Assembly: GCA_945910005.1 (NCBI GenBank)
Contig: OX246739.1
Location: 40,505,625-40,569,624 of the forward strand
Direction: 5' to 3'
Length of the DNA: 64,000 nucleotides
Source of the DNA: Isoperla grammatica
Lineage: Eukaryota; Arthropoda; Insecta; Plecoptera; Perlodidae
In this document: piece by piece, positions 24,075 through 35,048 of the stretch
How positions within the stretch are numbered: position 1 is the first letter of the stretch
Layout of the letters: every line of letters begins with the position of its first letter
Program-made: the position numbers and the translations under genes
The notes under the pieces: generated by a model
What the model saw: only the letters and a program-made list of their open reading frames with translations
The model's database searches: none
What the model was told of the DNA's origin: nothing

Positions 24075-26822
24075 AGCTGCTGCCGTACGTGAGCCAGTTT
24101 TAGTCGGCTTGGCTCCTTCGAGTGTTGCACCCTCAGACACCGCCTTAGCACAATCACTTCACACAACCATCACTCACCTTCTGCAGCAAAATTATATTTT
24201 AACAGGGAAGGATACACCTACGTCAAAAACCGCAATAAATTTTCATTTTTAATTTATATCACAAGAATGGGCTTCGAAATCAAAAATCTGAATCAACAGC
24301 GCACTGTGGTTTAGTAAGCCCTACACATTGAATGCGCTAAGTCGTGACTTATATTATAATCAGTATGTTTTTTTATTAATAATTAATTTCATTACTAATT
24401 ATTGAATTATAATCAAAATACTACGCTTATGGTTATAATATTTTATTCAATCTGTAGGGCTTACCAAAGCAAAGTTCGCTGCTGATTTAGATTTTCGCTT
24501 TCTTGTTGCAATCTTGAGATATTATTTAATAATGAACATTTTCTGCGTTTTTTGACGTAGAGACTACCCTTTGCCCTTAATTGAAACTACCCACGCTCAA
24601 ATCCTCTGGGATTTTTGAGCTTCTTACTATTATTTGTACGGCATTTCTTGCGAACAGGTGATCGGCTGTTCCTGTTCTACTCACTTTTAAGTGTATTCCT
24701 TTGCCAGATTGATTATGTACGTAGTACATACACATGACTTGATTATTTATCTGTAGCCTAAGTTCCAGTGTTTTTTTTTTACAAATAGTAGGCCTATGTT
24801 TTTCGATAGTTGATTTCCATTTTTGAAATACATCGTTTTGACATCTGAACCACGTTAAATATGGCAATATGGTGTGTGTAAGTTGATGAAAAAACCCTAA
24901 AACCAGTTCGACCGTCGGTATGAATTCTTATACCTTCTTCACACTACGGCCACTAACAGAAGTTATGAACGTAATGTGAACGTAACGCAGTTAGTCTAAC
25001 CTACGTTAAGCACTAACTTCATTTGGGGAACGTAGTTACAGCGCTAACAGACATCAATTTACCACCGCCTTCCCGAAAAATCATTAAATTAGCGCCAAGG
25101 CGAAGGCGGTGGTATAGGGAACCCGCAACAAATGAATTTAAGAACTGATGGACAATCAGCTGTCAAAATAAAAAAATTGCAACCATACAAATAAAAACAA
25201 GTGTAGCAATAGTAACTGCTCGCCATTTAAAACTTTTAATGATGGACAACGACTAAGTAAAAGTTTTGTTTGTGTATTTGTTTGTTTTGTGGTTTGTTTT
25301 CCAAAATCAGACGAAATTATTTTTTGTCAACTTGTTGTTTGTCCATCCATTCAATTCATGTGTTTCATTGTTGTCTTTCGGTGTTGCTAGTAGCCGTCCA
25401 TGGTCCGTGGCTCCGTGTTCTATTGTATACTATTGTATTCTATTGTATTACGTTTTACTGTATTAGGCCTATGAAGTTTTACTGTATTTCATCTATACTT
25501 CAAACTGTGAACTTCAAACTGTATGTCATGTATTGTTTGTATCATGATTGTCTGTACATCTGAAAATGCTTGATCCCTCTCGCAGAATGTAGATTCTATG
25601 ACAATAAACTAATATTATATTATTATTATTAATTTCGTCAGGAACTTTTTTAATTGAATATGGACTCGTCGCAATCAGATCAGCGCAAAAAGTATTAAAA
25701 AGGCATAACTAGTCAGACCATGAAATATTAATATTAATTGACGTGTGGGCCTTCCACATTGACGAGTTGAGAGGGCTAAAACGCAATCGGACCATAAGTA
25801 CTTTATAAATCCATGATCGGACCATGGATTTATAATAGCCTAGTACCTACATCGGACAGAGTACGAGAAGATCGCCAAAAAATTGGCCTGCCGCGTATCT
25901 CCTTCTTTCCCTCACTTTAGCCAACAAGAGTGTTACACGGCGTTAGAAAATTACTCTTTTAACTAAATACTGCAAAGTTAGTGTTAAAAATATCAAGAAG
26001 AACTCTTCGTTTCCCATAACACTGTATTTGTTGACAACTGTTTCGACCGTGATCATGCCGACAACTACTTCGTTCGAAAATCAGCCTACACAGTGGCGGT
26101 GCGTGACGTCAGAAACCACTCGTAATCGATTCATAAGTGAACACTTACAAAATTTTACCAGCAGAAATACCCTTGATCCCTCACGACCTTGAGCTTGACT
26201 AACTTCTGTTAGCCTAACTGCTGTTAGTGAACCTAGTGTGAACATAGTATTATGAATCCGTGGCTTTTAGTTCAAGACGTTCAAAAGGTTAGGCCCTAGA
26301 AGGAGTGTTGACCTTGAACCACAATAACAGCCGATCACCTGTTCCCAAGCTTTACCATTGTATTCCCTAGACATGCGCCAGACCTAGCACTAACACTGCA
26401 ACTAACACTACTCTATACGTATAGATGGCCTAGAGTACGGGGTTTTGCTAGGGCTAGGCCTAGGTCTAGGCTTAGCCCTAATGGAAGGCCTAGGCCCTAG
26501 GCCCGCTACAAAAATTGGCTAGACTAAATAATAAATATAGGCTAGTTAGGTTTAGGCCTAAACATAAGTAAAGGGTCAGTTGTCCTTAGGCCTAGGCCTA
26601 GGCCTAGACTCTAGGCCTAGCTACACATACCACAAGTTTGTTCTTCTCATGTTTGATCATTTCCAACATTTTCAGTATGTTGGTCTCTTCTTCACATAAC
26701 TGCCTCAGAGTTTCGTGCTTTGAGGAAGCGTACTGATCGTCCGGTTGTAAATCAGATTCAGTTAGGCCCACGATAGGTTTATTCGTGCTTGGAGTATTGT
26801 TTTTACAATCTGTTCGATCCAT
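21263..26822 (-). CDS. short coiled-coil protein, possible SNAPC5 (three exons, 194 aa)
   Basis: Exons 26631-26822, 22795-23086 and 21263-21363 total 585 bases with matched phases (0, then 1). The start is the first ATG at 26822. Residues 36-75 form a charged helix with EEE followed by spaced leucines (KHETLRQLCEEETNILKMLE, then ERLTLVNEL), resembling the N-terminal helix of SNAPC5, a small subunit of the snRNA-activating complex. A Ser/Thr/His-rich middle follows. The C-terminus is acidic and aromatic (SDWLDEWTLSS). The helix match is short, so the name is only a suggestion. It is divergently paired with the zinc-finger/HIUase gene. A TAGGCC tract lies at the start of intron 1. Confidence 0.6.
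21672..21878 (-). CDS. 68-aa small membrane protein candidate, unknown
   Basis: Complete frame from ATG to TAA, with an in-frame stop three codons upstream. Two hydrophobic segments are visible, about residues 8-25 (FMAVLVFLYVSYLFVC) and 36-56 (around LIVGVGPMLVNIG), with a basic tail YRSMSYRRNR. It lies on the same strand within intron 2 of the coiled-coil gene. I do not recognise the family. It could be a nested gene, an alternative exon or chance. Confidence 0.35.
   Translation of the reverse strand: MILKRTLEFMAVLVFLYVSYLFVCEVPKSRDTHHHLIVGVGPMLVNIGVKLFSIFLGMYRSMSYRRNR
22569..22744. mobile_element. 176-bp foldback MITE with TAA duplication (Harbinger-type)
   Basis: Long inverted arms, tips ggtccgaatgcatagt and actatgcattcgaacc. 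The core repeats cctcaactcag..ctctcctcagcct and caatcacaga. Flanked by taa on both sides (22566-22568, 22745-22747), as expected for PIF/Harbinger elements. It lies 51 bases below the donor of the coiled-coil gene's exon 2. Confidence 0.8.
23986..24072. repeat. (CA)n microsatellite
   Basis: About 87 bases of uninterrupted CA dinucleotides. The Thr-His and Cys-Val frames it creates are artefacts. Confidence 0.98.
24938..26242. mobile_element. possible 1.3-kb DNA element with 22-bp inverted ends
   Basis: The left end ttcacactacggccactaac and right end gttagtgaacctagtgtgaa are inverted with three differences. Additional gttag/ctaac motifs lie just inside each end. A small hairpin at 25069-25111 (accaccgccttc/gaaggcggtggt) lies within, and a retro-like 3' tail (AATAAA, then ATT repeats) is near 25600-25630. 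No transposase seen and the target duplication is unclear. Confidence 0.35.
26395..26620. repeat. TAGGCC-rich tract in intron 1 of the coiled-coil gene
   Basis: Dense taggcctaggcc variants begin about 10 bases inside the donor site of exon 1 (26630) and run for about 225 bases. Confidence 0.85.
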
Positions 26823-27236
26823 AATATAGAAATTGTAAAACTCGAAAAATGTAGTACCACTACCAAAGATTAGACAGTCCACTACTACCCTCACAGGCTC
26901 TCTCAATCACCAAAAGTAAGGTTATGTTACGAGGTGTCACAACAACAACAGAGGCTAGGCCTACCAACTGTCAAACTGAATTACCGCCACGAATAACTAA
27001 ATATTTTCATAATACGATAATACTAAAGAAGTACCGATGATACGCCTACAACAGTAAAACATCAAGTTTATTTAATATAAATATTAATTAAACTACAAAA
27101 CGGGCACTATTATTCATTATCTTATGATCACCCAGTATCACCAACCCTCTATTCCTATTGATTTGGTTCATGGCGGCCTTTCGTAGGTTATGAAGATCTT
27201 ACATTTTCTACACTTTTTTCAATACCTTCGGAAATT
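26823..27236. promoter_or_regulatory. bidirectional promoter interval
   Basis: 414 bases separate the two divergent ATGs. No TATA box at a useful position is obvious. A ttcATGGCGGCC motif at 27170, YY1-like, also opens a very short upstream frame before the plus-strand gene. Promoter role is inferred from the head-to-head layout. Confidence 0.5.
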
Positions 27237-30200
27237 ATGATTAAAAAGAGGTCGAGTCAGTTTCATCAACTCTACAACGAAGAATGGGAAAAGTTGCCTA
27301 TATTTCAAGGTAAGCTAGCCAGGCCCTAGGCTATGTGTAGGGGCATTTAGGCCTAGGCTAGGCCTTGACACTAGGGCTCCTAGGCCTAGGCCTACCTACT
27401 TACCTAGGATGCGAGCCTAGGCCTAGGCCATGCCCAAGGGGTGCATATAGGTACTAGGCCTACACTAACAGTAACCAGCTAGGCGTAGGCCTACCCTAGG
27501 ACGGTAGGCCGTAAATGTAGGCCTAGGGTAAGCCTACCTACCTACCTAGGATGCGAGCCTAGGCCCCCTAGGCCTAGGCTAGTACTAGGCCTAGGCCATG
27601 CCCAAGGGGTGCATATAGGTACTACACTAACAGTAACCAGCTAGGCCTAGGCGTAGGCCTACCCTAGGACGGTAGGCCGTAGGCGTAAATGTAGGCTAGG
27701 GCCTAGGCCTACATAACCTCATACCAGATTTAAAAGCATCGTGATGGCAATCGTCATTGTAGAAAAGCAGCTCATGCTCAATTCCTAGGCCTACCATCAA
27801 TCATAATATTGCGATCTGGAGTGTAGTGGAGAAATGTGTTCATATTTCTACGATTGCAATCACAATAGGCCTACTGACAATTGCGAGTAGGGCTTTACTG
27901 TAATGTCAATATTCACCAAGAGCATACTTGCCGTTGTTGGAGATTACCGAGACCAACCAGAATGAAGATTGGTGCTGCCCGCTACCGCTAGTCCTATACA
28001 TGATAATATTATTTTATCAGTCTCGTATTGAGATTCTATTTCTTTTTTATGCATCGCAGCACAACCCATTATTGTTGCAATTAGGCCTATAGTCACTCAT
28101 TGTTGACGATTCCGCTGGTGGTCCATAGCCTATGTACCGGTGGCATAATTCACTTCATTTTCTCATCTTCTCAGTGATCCCTGTGACCTCTTCTCCTTAA
28201 CCCCAGTCGACCAGTCGTCTCCCTTCGGTAGTGGCCATACATGCCCTCTGAGTATACTTGATAAGATGACATTATTTTTGTAGTGCATTGCATTGTTACA
28301 TTCCAAACACGTGAATACCGTACTAAAACAAATGGTGAGGTTCAATTACAAGTCGTTCTTCCACCGAACCAGTGAGTAGGTAAGCCTACCTCGTACCGCG
28401 TACTGTAGACCGTCTTAAGGCTAGGCTAGGCCTAGTCCTAGGAGTGTGCAGTACCTGTTTTTGTTCTTCACATTAGTAGTTAGATGACCATTGGTCACAG
28501 TGAGTCTTGTCTCCTCCCCCACTGCTAGGGGCGCTTACGCCAACCAGATCCGAGTTACTCCGATCCTAAAATGTCTTTCGCCAACCTCGCCGAGTCGATC
28601 GGATCCATCTAGTTTTGCGTTCGCGAACATGATCGAGTTAACTCTCGGATTCCTTGAAATGGATCCGCTCTCTGACCAGGGTTAGTTGGATCCAGACGTA
28701 ATATTTTGGCGCCAATATGAATCAACGGCACCGTGAACTGCAAGTGTAGGGTTATGGGGCTACCACGGCCACGCGGCAATATTTATTTTCGCAGGGGATG
28801 CAGATTTGTCAAATATTACGGCTACAAGGCGTGGTTCCTTGGGTTTAGTATTATACCTCACTCAAAAAGTAGTTTGAATCCGCGCCACAAAGTACTTCTA
28901 GCCCAAACAATGTCCGTTCGCGAACCGTCAAGGATCGAGTTAATCCATCACGTGATTACGATGGATCCAGTTGACTCGATCGAGTTGTTCGGATAAAGTT
29001 GGCGTAAGCACCCTATAAGCGGCATGTCAGAGGATATGGAGGGAATTTCAAAATGAGTTAATAAAACAAGGAGTACTGGTATAATCAAGTAGGCCTACAA
29101 ACTACAAAATTATAATAATTAAATTAAAATAAGTGGATACTGCCAAGTGCTGATATCATGCATTCATTCTTCATAATGTACATTCCGTATCACGTGATAA
29201 CTTGCCATAATGTCACAAGCACTGTTTTGCCAATTGTTTTTGTTGTTTTGTTTTGCATTCAACGGATAAGACATATTTCGTACCTTTGGATATGACTATT
29301 TACAAATTCTGCACATAGGCTAATGACTCCGTTTTTGTTAGAGCATCCACGTATTCTCTAAATATTATACAGAGCAGCTTAAACGATTTATATCATGAAG
29401 GGAGCCTTTATAATTTCATATCTAGCCGTTTGGCCTCTCCTATCACACACTAACTGTGCACATTAAAGGTGCTTTTTAAACACCTTAGTTAGCCTAGTTG
29501 GTGTTTAGCTTATTTTCTAATTGTACCGTAGGTACTTACGTTATTTATTGCAGGATGGCTGTCACCTGTCAAGTCGAGCAAATTTAAAGCATTTTGTAAG
29601 TATTGTAAAAAAGAGTTCCGTGCTCATCGTACAGACCTCCGGACTCACGCACACTCTCGCAAACACCAGAAGTCTGCAGATGCGTACTACGAAAATGAAG
29701 AAAACTTTAAAACTCAAAATCAGCTTCCTACCACAACAAAACTCATTCTGGCTAAACCATTCCTTTCTGAGGATTCACAAATTACAAGTAGAGATGAAGG
29801 TGAGGCAATGGATCATAAAGATTGTCTACCACTCATGAACGATGATTGTCCCGATGATCCTGATGATTGCGATGATCCTGTACTCACAACTGACCTTAAG
29901 AGTGCAACAGTTACCATGGTTGAAAGTGTAAGTAAACAGAAAAATATATTAACACACTTTATGTAGTATTTTGTAGTCTTCTTCTTCTTCTTCTTCTTCT
30001 CAAATTCCCACATTTGGCTATTATGCCATCATGCTGGATCTGGTCAACCAGTAGAGACACGCTATCTTTCATACAATGCATCAGCCGTCTCTACTAGAAT
30101 ATGATGTGTTTTTATAATATAAAAAAAGATACTTACTAGTTACTAGACCGTTACTAAAGTAACTAATAAATCTTAACTACTCATCGTCTCAATTAGTATG

Positions 30201-32472
30201 TACTGCAAAAATTTGTTACTTGTTAGTTGTTTGTTACTTTGTCACCAAAGTCAATATTATACTTATCATCAGAATCTTATTTTTTGGTTGAAAGTGGCCC
30301 ATATGTCAGCTTTACCAACTTAATAGCCAGCCAGAGTTGTATTTAAAAATACAACGTTTATTGTAAATTGTAAATTAAAACCATGTTTCAGGCAGATGAC
30401 CTTCAGTACCATGATGTTGTGACTCAAGGCACATCCTCTGCATTGGAAGCACCGGCAATAAAAGGTGACATAAACAGGGAAAGTGACGAGCCTGCGGCCA
30501 GCATTATCTCCACCCAAGTGCAGGACATGACCAAAGGTTTGCCAGTAGATCGTCTCGTGGTGTATTTGTACCTGCTCAAATGTGAGGAGTGGGTGAAACT
30601 TGGTAAAGGGTGAGTGAATTTGCTGAAGTTCATTCTTACTTCTGAGGCCTACTTAGTACTACAAGGTTAATTCTTTCAAGATGTATTTACTTAAAAATTA
30701 CTTATGATTTGCAATAATAGGCCTATTGCATTGGTTATTCGATACAATAACAATCATCATCATCATCATTATCCATCGCCGTTTCCTGCTTCTGGCAGGG
30801 TCAGCTTGGGTTTCACAACCAAATTTTTCCACCTCTTCCTATCTTCCCACAATCGTACTTCCTCTACTTGCTCCCAGTTCTCTCCTCAACAATATCGTGA
30901 TTAAATACAGGTTGATTTCGATGTTGATATATAGTATAGTCTCACGGTATCGGAAATATTGCAACATTGAACAAAAACATAAAATCAAACATTAGTTTGT
31001 TAGCATTGGTCACATGCAACAAGGATGCATGCTTGACAAAACTGCATGAATCTAGCCTTCATAATACCAGTAAATTTTCTGGAGTTTTAATAAAAAGACA
31101 AAATTCTTAAACTTCACATTTCCAATACCCTAGCTATCATTTCCAATGCAGATTCCTAGACCTACTCACAGCCTATACTATGTAGCAGTGGCGGCTGGTG
31201 GGGGGAGGCAAGGGAGGCCGGGCCTCCTCAAACATTTCTGGAGGGAGGAGGATTAATCTTGTCTGTGATCTTGTTTAAAATGGTTCTATGTATTTTAATG
31301 TTCATCTTAGATAATATACATATTTATCGTAAAAGTTGTCAAACAAAAAATGTTCAACGTTTCAAAATTTCGCGCCTCTTCAGAATGTGGCTGCTAGCCG
31401 CGTTGAACCAGTAGAAACGCGAGGAACTTTGTGAGCCCGGGCCTCAGCTCTATGGTACCTGAGCGGTGTGCGGGGGAATGCGGTATGCATACTCCCGCCC
31501 TCCCCGCCTAAGTTGCTGCCTGTGTTATAAGATGCCAGAGGAGGCCGGCCGCTTCGTTTCTTTTCGGGATTTTCACGAAAATAACCGAGTCGCCCGCTTC
31601 CCATAATATCTCATACTCAGCAGTTTGTAGTTTGCAGGGGATTGTCGGTTGTTTTTCTGCTGTTGTTCTTCCTGTGTTGTTGCTTGATTCAATGAAGTCA
31701 AATATAGTGGACGAGTTATTAGTGCGACCATTAACGAGATATGCTTCGAGGAAAGAGTAAATAAAGATTTAAAATAAGACGGAGGACTGAAACCAGCTTT
31801 GCCATTACTGCAAAGGGATGGAGAGAAACAGCGCGAGTTTTGTTCGTTATGGTATGGAGATTGTTATGGTTAATAGCAAGTGTCGTCAACTTAAATCTGG
31901 AAACTTAAATCCACATCCACAACTACATAATAACAACTTAAACAACGTAGAAAAATGCAATTTAAAAAATCGACCTGCGGGGCAAACTGGGGCGCTCGCC
32001 TCCCAGACCCCCCTGAACTGCCGCTAATTTCCATTGTTTCCATATTCGATCTTTCTTGAATTGTCCTGGCCTCCGTATTATTTTATACCACGAGCCGCCA
32101 CTGCTATGTAGACATGTAAGGAGCATGTAAACTCTACTTTGAAGCCAAAAAGTGCATGTTAGGTTGATAACTGTTGAAGAGTGAAATTGTCATGACATGG
32201 CAATGTAAAAAGATAATATTTTATTTTTTTACAGAACTACAGAAAAAGATGGCAGTTGTTCAAAATTTATTTCAGTGCAACAATGTGAGGACATTATCGT
32301 TCCTGGCCATTATAAGCTGCGGTTTGAAACGAAGATGTATTTTACACTAAATCTAGAAGAATCCTTGTTTCCATTTATTGAAGTTCCCTTTGACGTTAGT
32401 GATGTAACTGAAGAACATAAAATTAACTTGTTACTCAGCCCACATGGCTATATGGTTTTTCGTGGCAGCTAA
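27237..32472 (+). CDS. C2H2 zinc finger fused to an HIUase/transthyretin-like domain (300 aa)
   Basis: Exons 27237-27309, 29554-29927, 30392-30609 and 32235-32472 total 903 bases, phases closing. N-terminus: FHQLYNEEWEKLP, then a zinc finger with C39, C42, H56 and H62 (FCKYCKKEFRAHRTDLRTHA), of the kind found in transposon-derived DNA-binding proteins. An Asp-rich linker follows, including DDCPDDPDDCDDP. Residues 187-300 align along their whole length with 5-hydroxyisourate hydrolase: ISTQVQD, EEWVKLGKG, KDGSC, GHYKLRFET, FPFIEV, INLLLSP and a final FRGS. In active enzymes the first motif has His, the DG motif has Arg and the late motif has His; here these are Q191, S229 and K284 (H283 adjacent). 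Ureide hydrolysis is therefore doubtful; a binding role, as in transthyretin, is an inference. Intron 3 holds a hAT. Confidence 0.85.
27310..27720. repeat. TAGGCC-rich tract in intron 1 of the zinc-finger/HIUase gene
   Basis: It starts right after the donor of exon 1. Within it a block of roughly 130-170 bases appears twice (from ctacctaggatgcgagcctagg to acggtaggccgta), so part of the tract has grown by local duplication. Confidence 0.85.
28528..29013. mobile_element. MITE with inverted gcttacgccaac ends
   Basis: The left tip ggggcgcttacgccaac and right tip gttggcgtaagcaccc are inverted, followed inward by atccga. Interior GATC/ATCGAGT motifs are repeated (gatcgagtt, ggatcca). The target duplication is unclear. 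It lies in intron 1 of the zinc-finger/HIUase gene. Confidence 0.65.
31186..32103. mobile_element. 918-bp hAT-type element with 8-bp duplication
   Basis: The left tip cagtggcggctggtgg and right tip ccacgagccgccactg are inverted. Exact duplications ctatgtag flank it (31178-31185 and 32104-32111). Short frames on both strands within it show no recognisable transposase. It lies in intron 3 of the zinc-finger/HIUase gene, 131 bases before exon 4. Confidence 0.9.
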
Positions 32473-32705
32473 CAGTTCTTGTAAAATTGCCATATACCGG
32501 TACTGTAGATATATATTATGCATGTACTCTATTTATGTTTTTTAACCCTATGAAATATATAATCGTTGTATTTTAACATGACACTGGTAAGTGTACAGTT
32601 GCTGTGGAATGCAGCACTGTTGCTAATGCAGTGAGACCACCATCTAAAACTGTTGTTTCTAGAGACTGTCTCTGAGTTGCCTCACTACCGGTTTGCGAAG
32701 GTCAT

Positions 32706-32970
32706 ACCGTATTTACCCGAATAGAAGACGACCTGGAATTTAAGACGACCCCTTATTTTCAAGAGTTTAAAACTGGAAAAAATCATGTTTTTATTCATAA
32801 TCTTAATACGCGAATTTAAGACGACCCCTTATTTTCAAGAGTTTAAAACTGGAAAAAATCATGTTTGTATTCATAATCTTAATACGCGAATTTAAGACGA
32901 CCCCCGATATTTTAACTAAAAAAAATTGAAATAATTATACTTATAGTCTTAAATTCAGGTAAATATGACC
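32706..32970. mobile_element. MITE with inverted ends and internal tandem duplication
   Basis: The left end accgtatttacccgaat and right end attcaggtaaatatgacc are inverted. Inside, a 76-77-bp unit (aatttaagacgacccc to taatacgcg) is repeated almost exactly twice. This type of end is common in small mariner-like repeats; the family name is an inference. Confidence 0.6.
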
Positions 32971-34394
32971 ATGACTTGCTGTGGTTAAAGTTGTTCTAAC
33001 AATCTGTGAAAATTTATATTTTTTAAAGTGAAAGAATAGCTTACATAAAAGCAAGAACACACACACACAGCAAGGAACACGCTCCAGAATGTAACTACAT
33101 AACCTATAATCTATTTGTGGATGAATATAGTGATAGCTATGGACTGGATTTATATTCCCTAAACCCCCAAAATAATCGCTTTTATTCCTTGTCATTTTTC
33201 AACCGACACATACATTTTGAATTAGCATTAGTGATTAGAACAAAATACTAGTGATGGTTCAAAATAAAAATGTCATGTTATTGATTTGCAGTTTTTACAA
33301 ACCTATTACCTAGATTTGTTAGAATACGTCTATTGGCTGGGTTAGTGATACTGTATAGGTACATATATTATATATTGGTGGTATGTATTGGGAAAAGAAG
33401 AACTGGGTAAGCTGTTGGTCTCTTTTCTTCTTTTCCCAATAAATATCACTTACAAACCTATTTGTCTTAGGGCCGGTATTTCAATGTCCAGGGGTCATTC
33501 CATATCAAATCAACACACTGATTTTCGGTGACCATCTCCGATTTGAATAATTTTTGGCACATGCACTTGTGGCATTGATATAACCATACCCTAATTTTTT
33601 TACATTTTTCGGTCGAGTAGTTTCAGAAATACAGGGCTACCAATTTTTAAGTCCGCAGTCTTCCGAGCGCGCGGATATTCAACGTAATCTTAAATAATTT
33701 TTGACTCCTTAAAGCTATAAAGATGTGTGATAGCTTGAATGAAAGGTAATTTTAATATCTATTGGTGTGTCTTAAAAAACTACAACTTTATGCAATTAAC
33801 AATGTGTAATGTGCACTAACATGTGTAAAAGGTCAAAGGTCATTACAATAAAAGCTCCATCTTGGATTTCCTTTAAATTTAGCAAAAAGTGTTCCTTAAA
33901 CATACTTTCAACTGCATACAAAAATTCAGATTGGGCTCCTGGCACATTTAAAAGTTATGGTTTATTTAACCATCACATTCACAAGCATAGGAAGGTAACC
34001 TTCGTACAATATTCCCCAGTGAACATTTCCATTAACGTGTTGGAATTATTATTGGACTGGTATGCACATTAATATTATCAATTTTTAAAGTTGTGTAACA
34101 ATTATCTACGGTATGTATTACGTGATGCATTCCCTAATTCTAAACCAGGCAAGAAAAACCCCAAAATGATGGGATGCCCAGATTCTAAGAAATCTTGGGG
34201 GTCCCCCTGCAATACAATGAATGCACTTCAGTAGGAGGCTGAATGTTGCAAGAGAAGGAAGCTCTGTGATTTGTGTCCTATATTTTTATACAAGTTTAAA
34301 TTTAAATTTAAGTGATTTAAATATTATTAATTAGCCTACAATGTAAGTAGTGAGGTCATTTAAGTGGTGTTTCAAGTTTGACAGCATTTTCATC

Positions 34395-35048
34395 ATGTGT
34401 TCTATTGGAATTCATCTTGAAGAAACCTGCAATGTGGACAGTCCTTTTAAATGTGCATCTGTTCTTGAAAAGGAGAGTTTATTGCTCTTGAATCTACGCA
34501 CTGATTGTATCGTTATAGTTAGTGTTTGTACGATCCACGAATCAAAATTTTTGAAACATTTTTCTCTCAATCAAAAATCATGCTGTGATCCACTATTCAT
34601 GCACCCACAAGAAACAAGAAGAAAAAGCCTCAGAGAAATAGCCTGTGCTGATGTGGAAAAGTTCAAAGACTTTGTTAAACTTGTACCCGGGAAAAAAATG
34701 TGTGTTTCATGTAGGAAAGCGCTTCTTAAAAGATTTGATGAATACCAAAACAATAAAGAATGCGTTGTGTCTCCCGAGAAAAGTGACAATGGTCACGTCA
34801 CAGATGGTGACTTTGTAGTAAAAGAATTTGAATCTGAAATCATTAACAAGTCGCTTCATTTGCTTGGAGAGTCCCCAATTGATACCAGTAAACTAAAAAA
34901 TGCAGTGTATCCCAAGAGAAAATTTAACAGAATAAAGTCTAAAGTAAAGAAAAAGCTGAAGATGATTTCACCCTTAGGCTCAGAAATGCAATGTTCATCA
35001 TCAGAAGAGGATCCACACTCAAAGGATAACATGATACTTAGCAATTGA
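34395..35048 (+). CDS. transposase N-terminal frame of the Sola-like element
   Basis: Starts at ATG 34395; the frame is open slightly further upstream without an ATG. It shows a zinc-binding-like arrangement: VCTIHESKF, then CCDPLFMH, then PGKKMCVSCRKALL. A Lys-rich stretch (KVKKKLKM) and an acidic Ser patch (CSSSEEDPH) follow. It ends in TGA at 35046-35048 and overlaps the next frame, which is shifted by one base. Either one base was gained or lost, or a frameshift or splice joins the two products. Typical Sola-like proteins are about the combined length. Confidence 0.6.
   Translation: MCSIGIHLEETCNVDSPFKCASVLEKESLLLLNLRTDCIVIVSVCTIHESKFLKHFSLNQKSCCDPLFMHPQETRRKSLREIACADVEKFKDFVKLVPGKKMCVSCRKALLKRFDEYQNNKECVVSPEKSDNGHVTDGDFVVKEFESEIINKSLHLLGESPIDTSKLKNAVYPKRKFNRIKSKVKKKLKMISPLGSEMQCSSSEEDPHSKDNMILSN

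Noticed and set aside
23809..24166. Cys-Val and Thr-His repeat frames
   Set aside because: They are produced by the CA microsatellite.
24577..24867. 96-codon minus-strand frame in the coiled-coil gene intron
   Set aside because: No acceptor/donor pair matching the gene's phases, and no domain.
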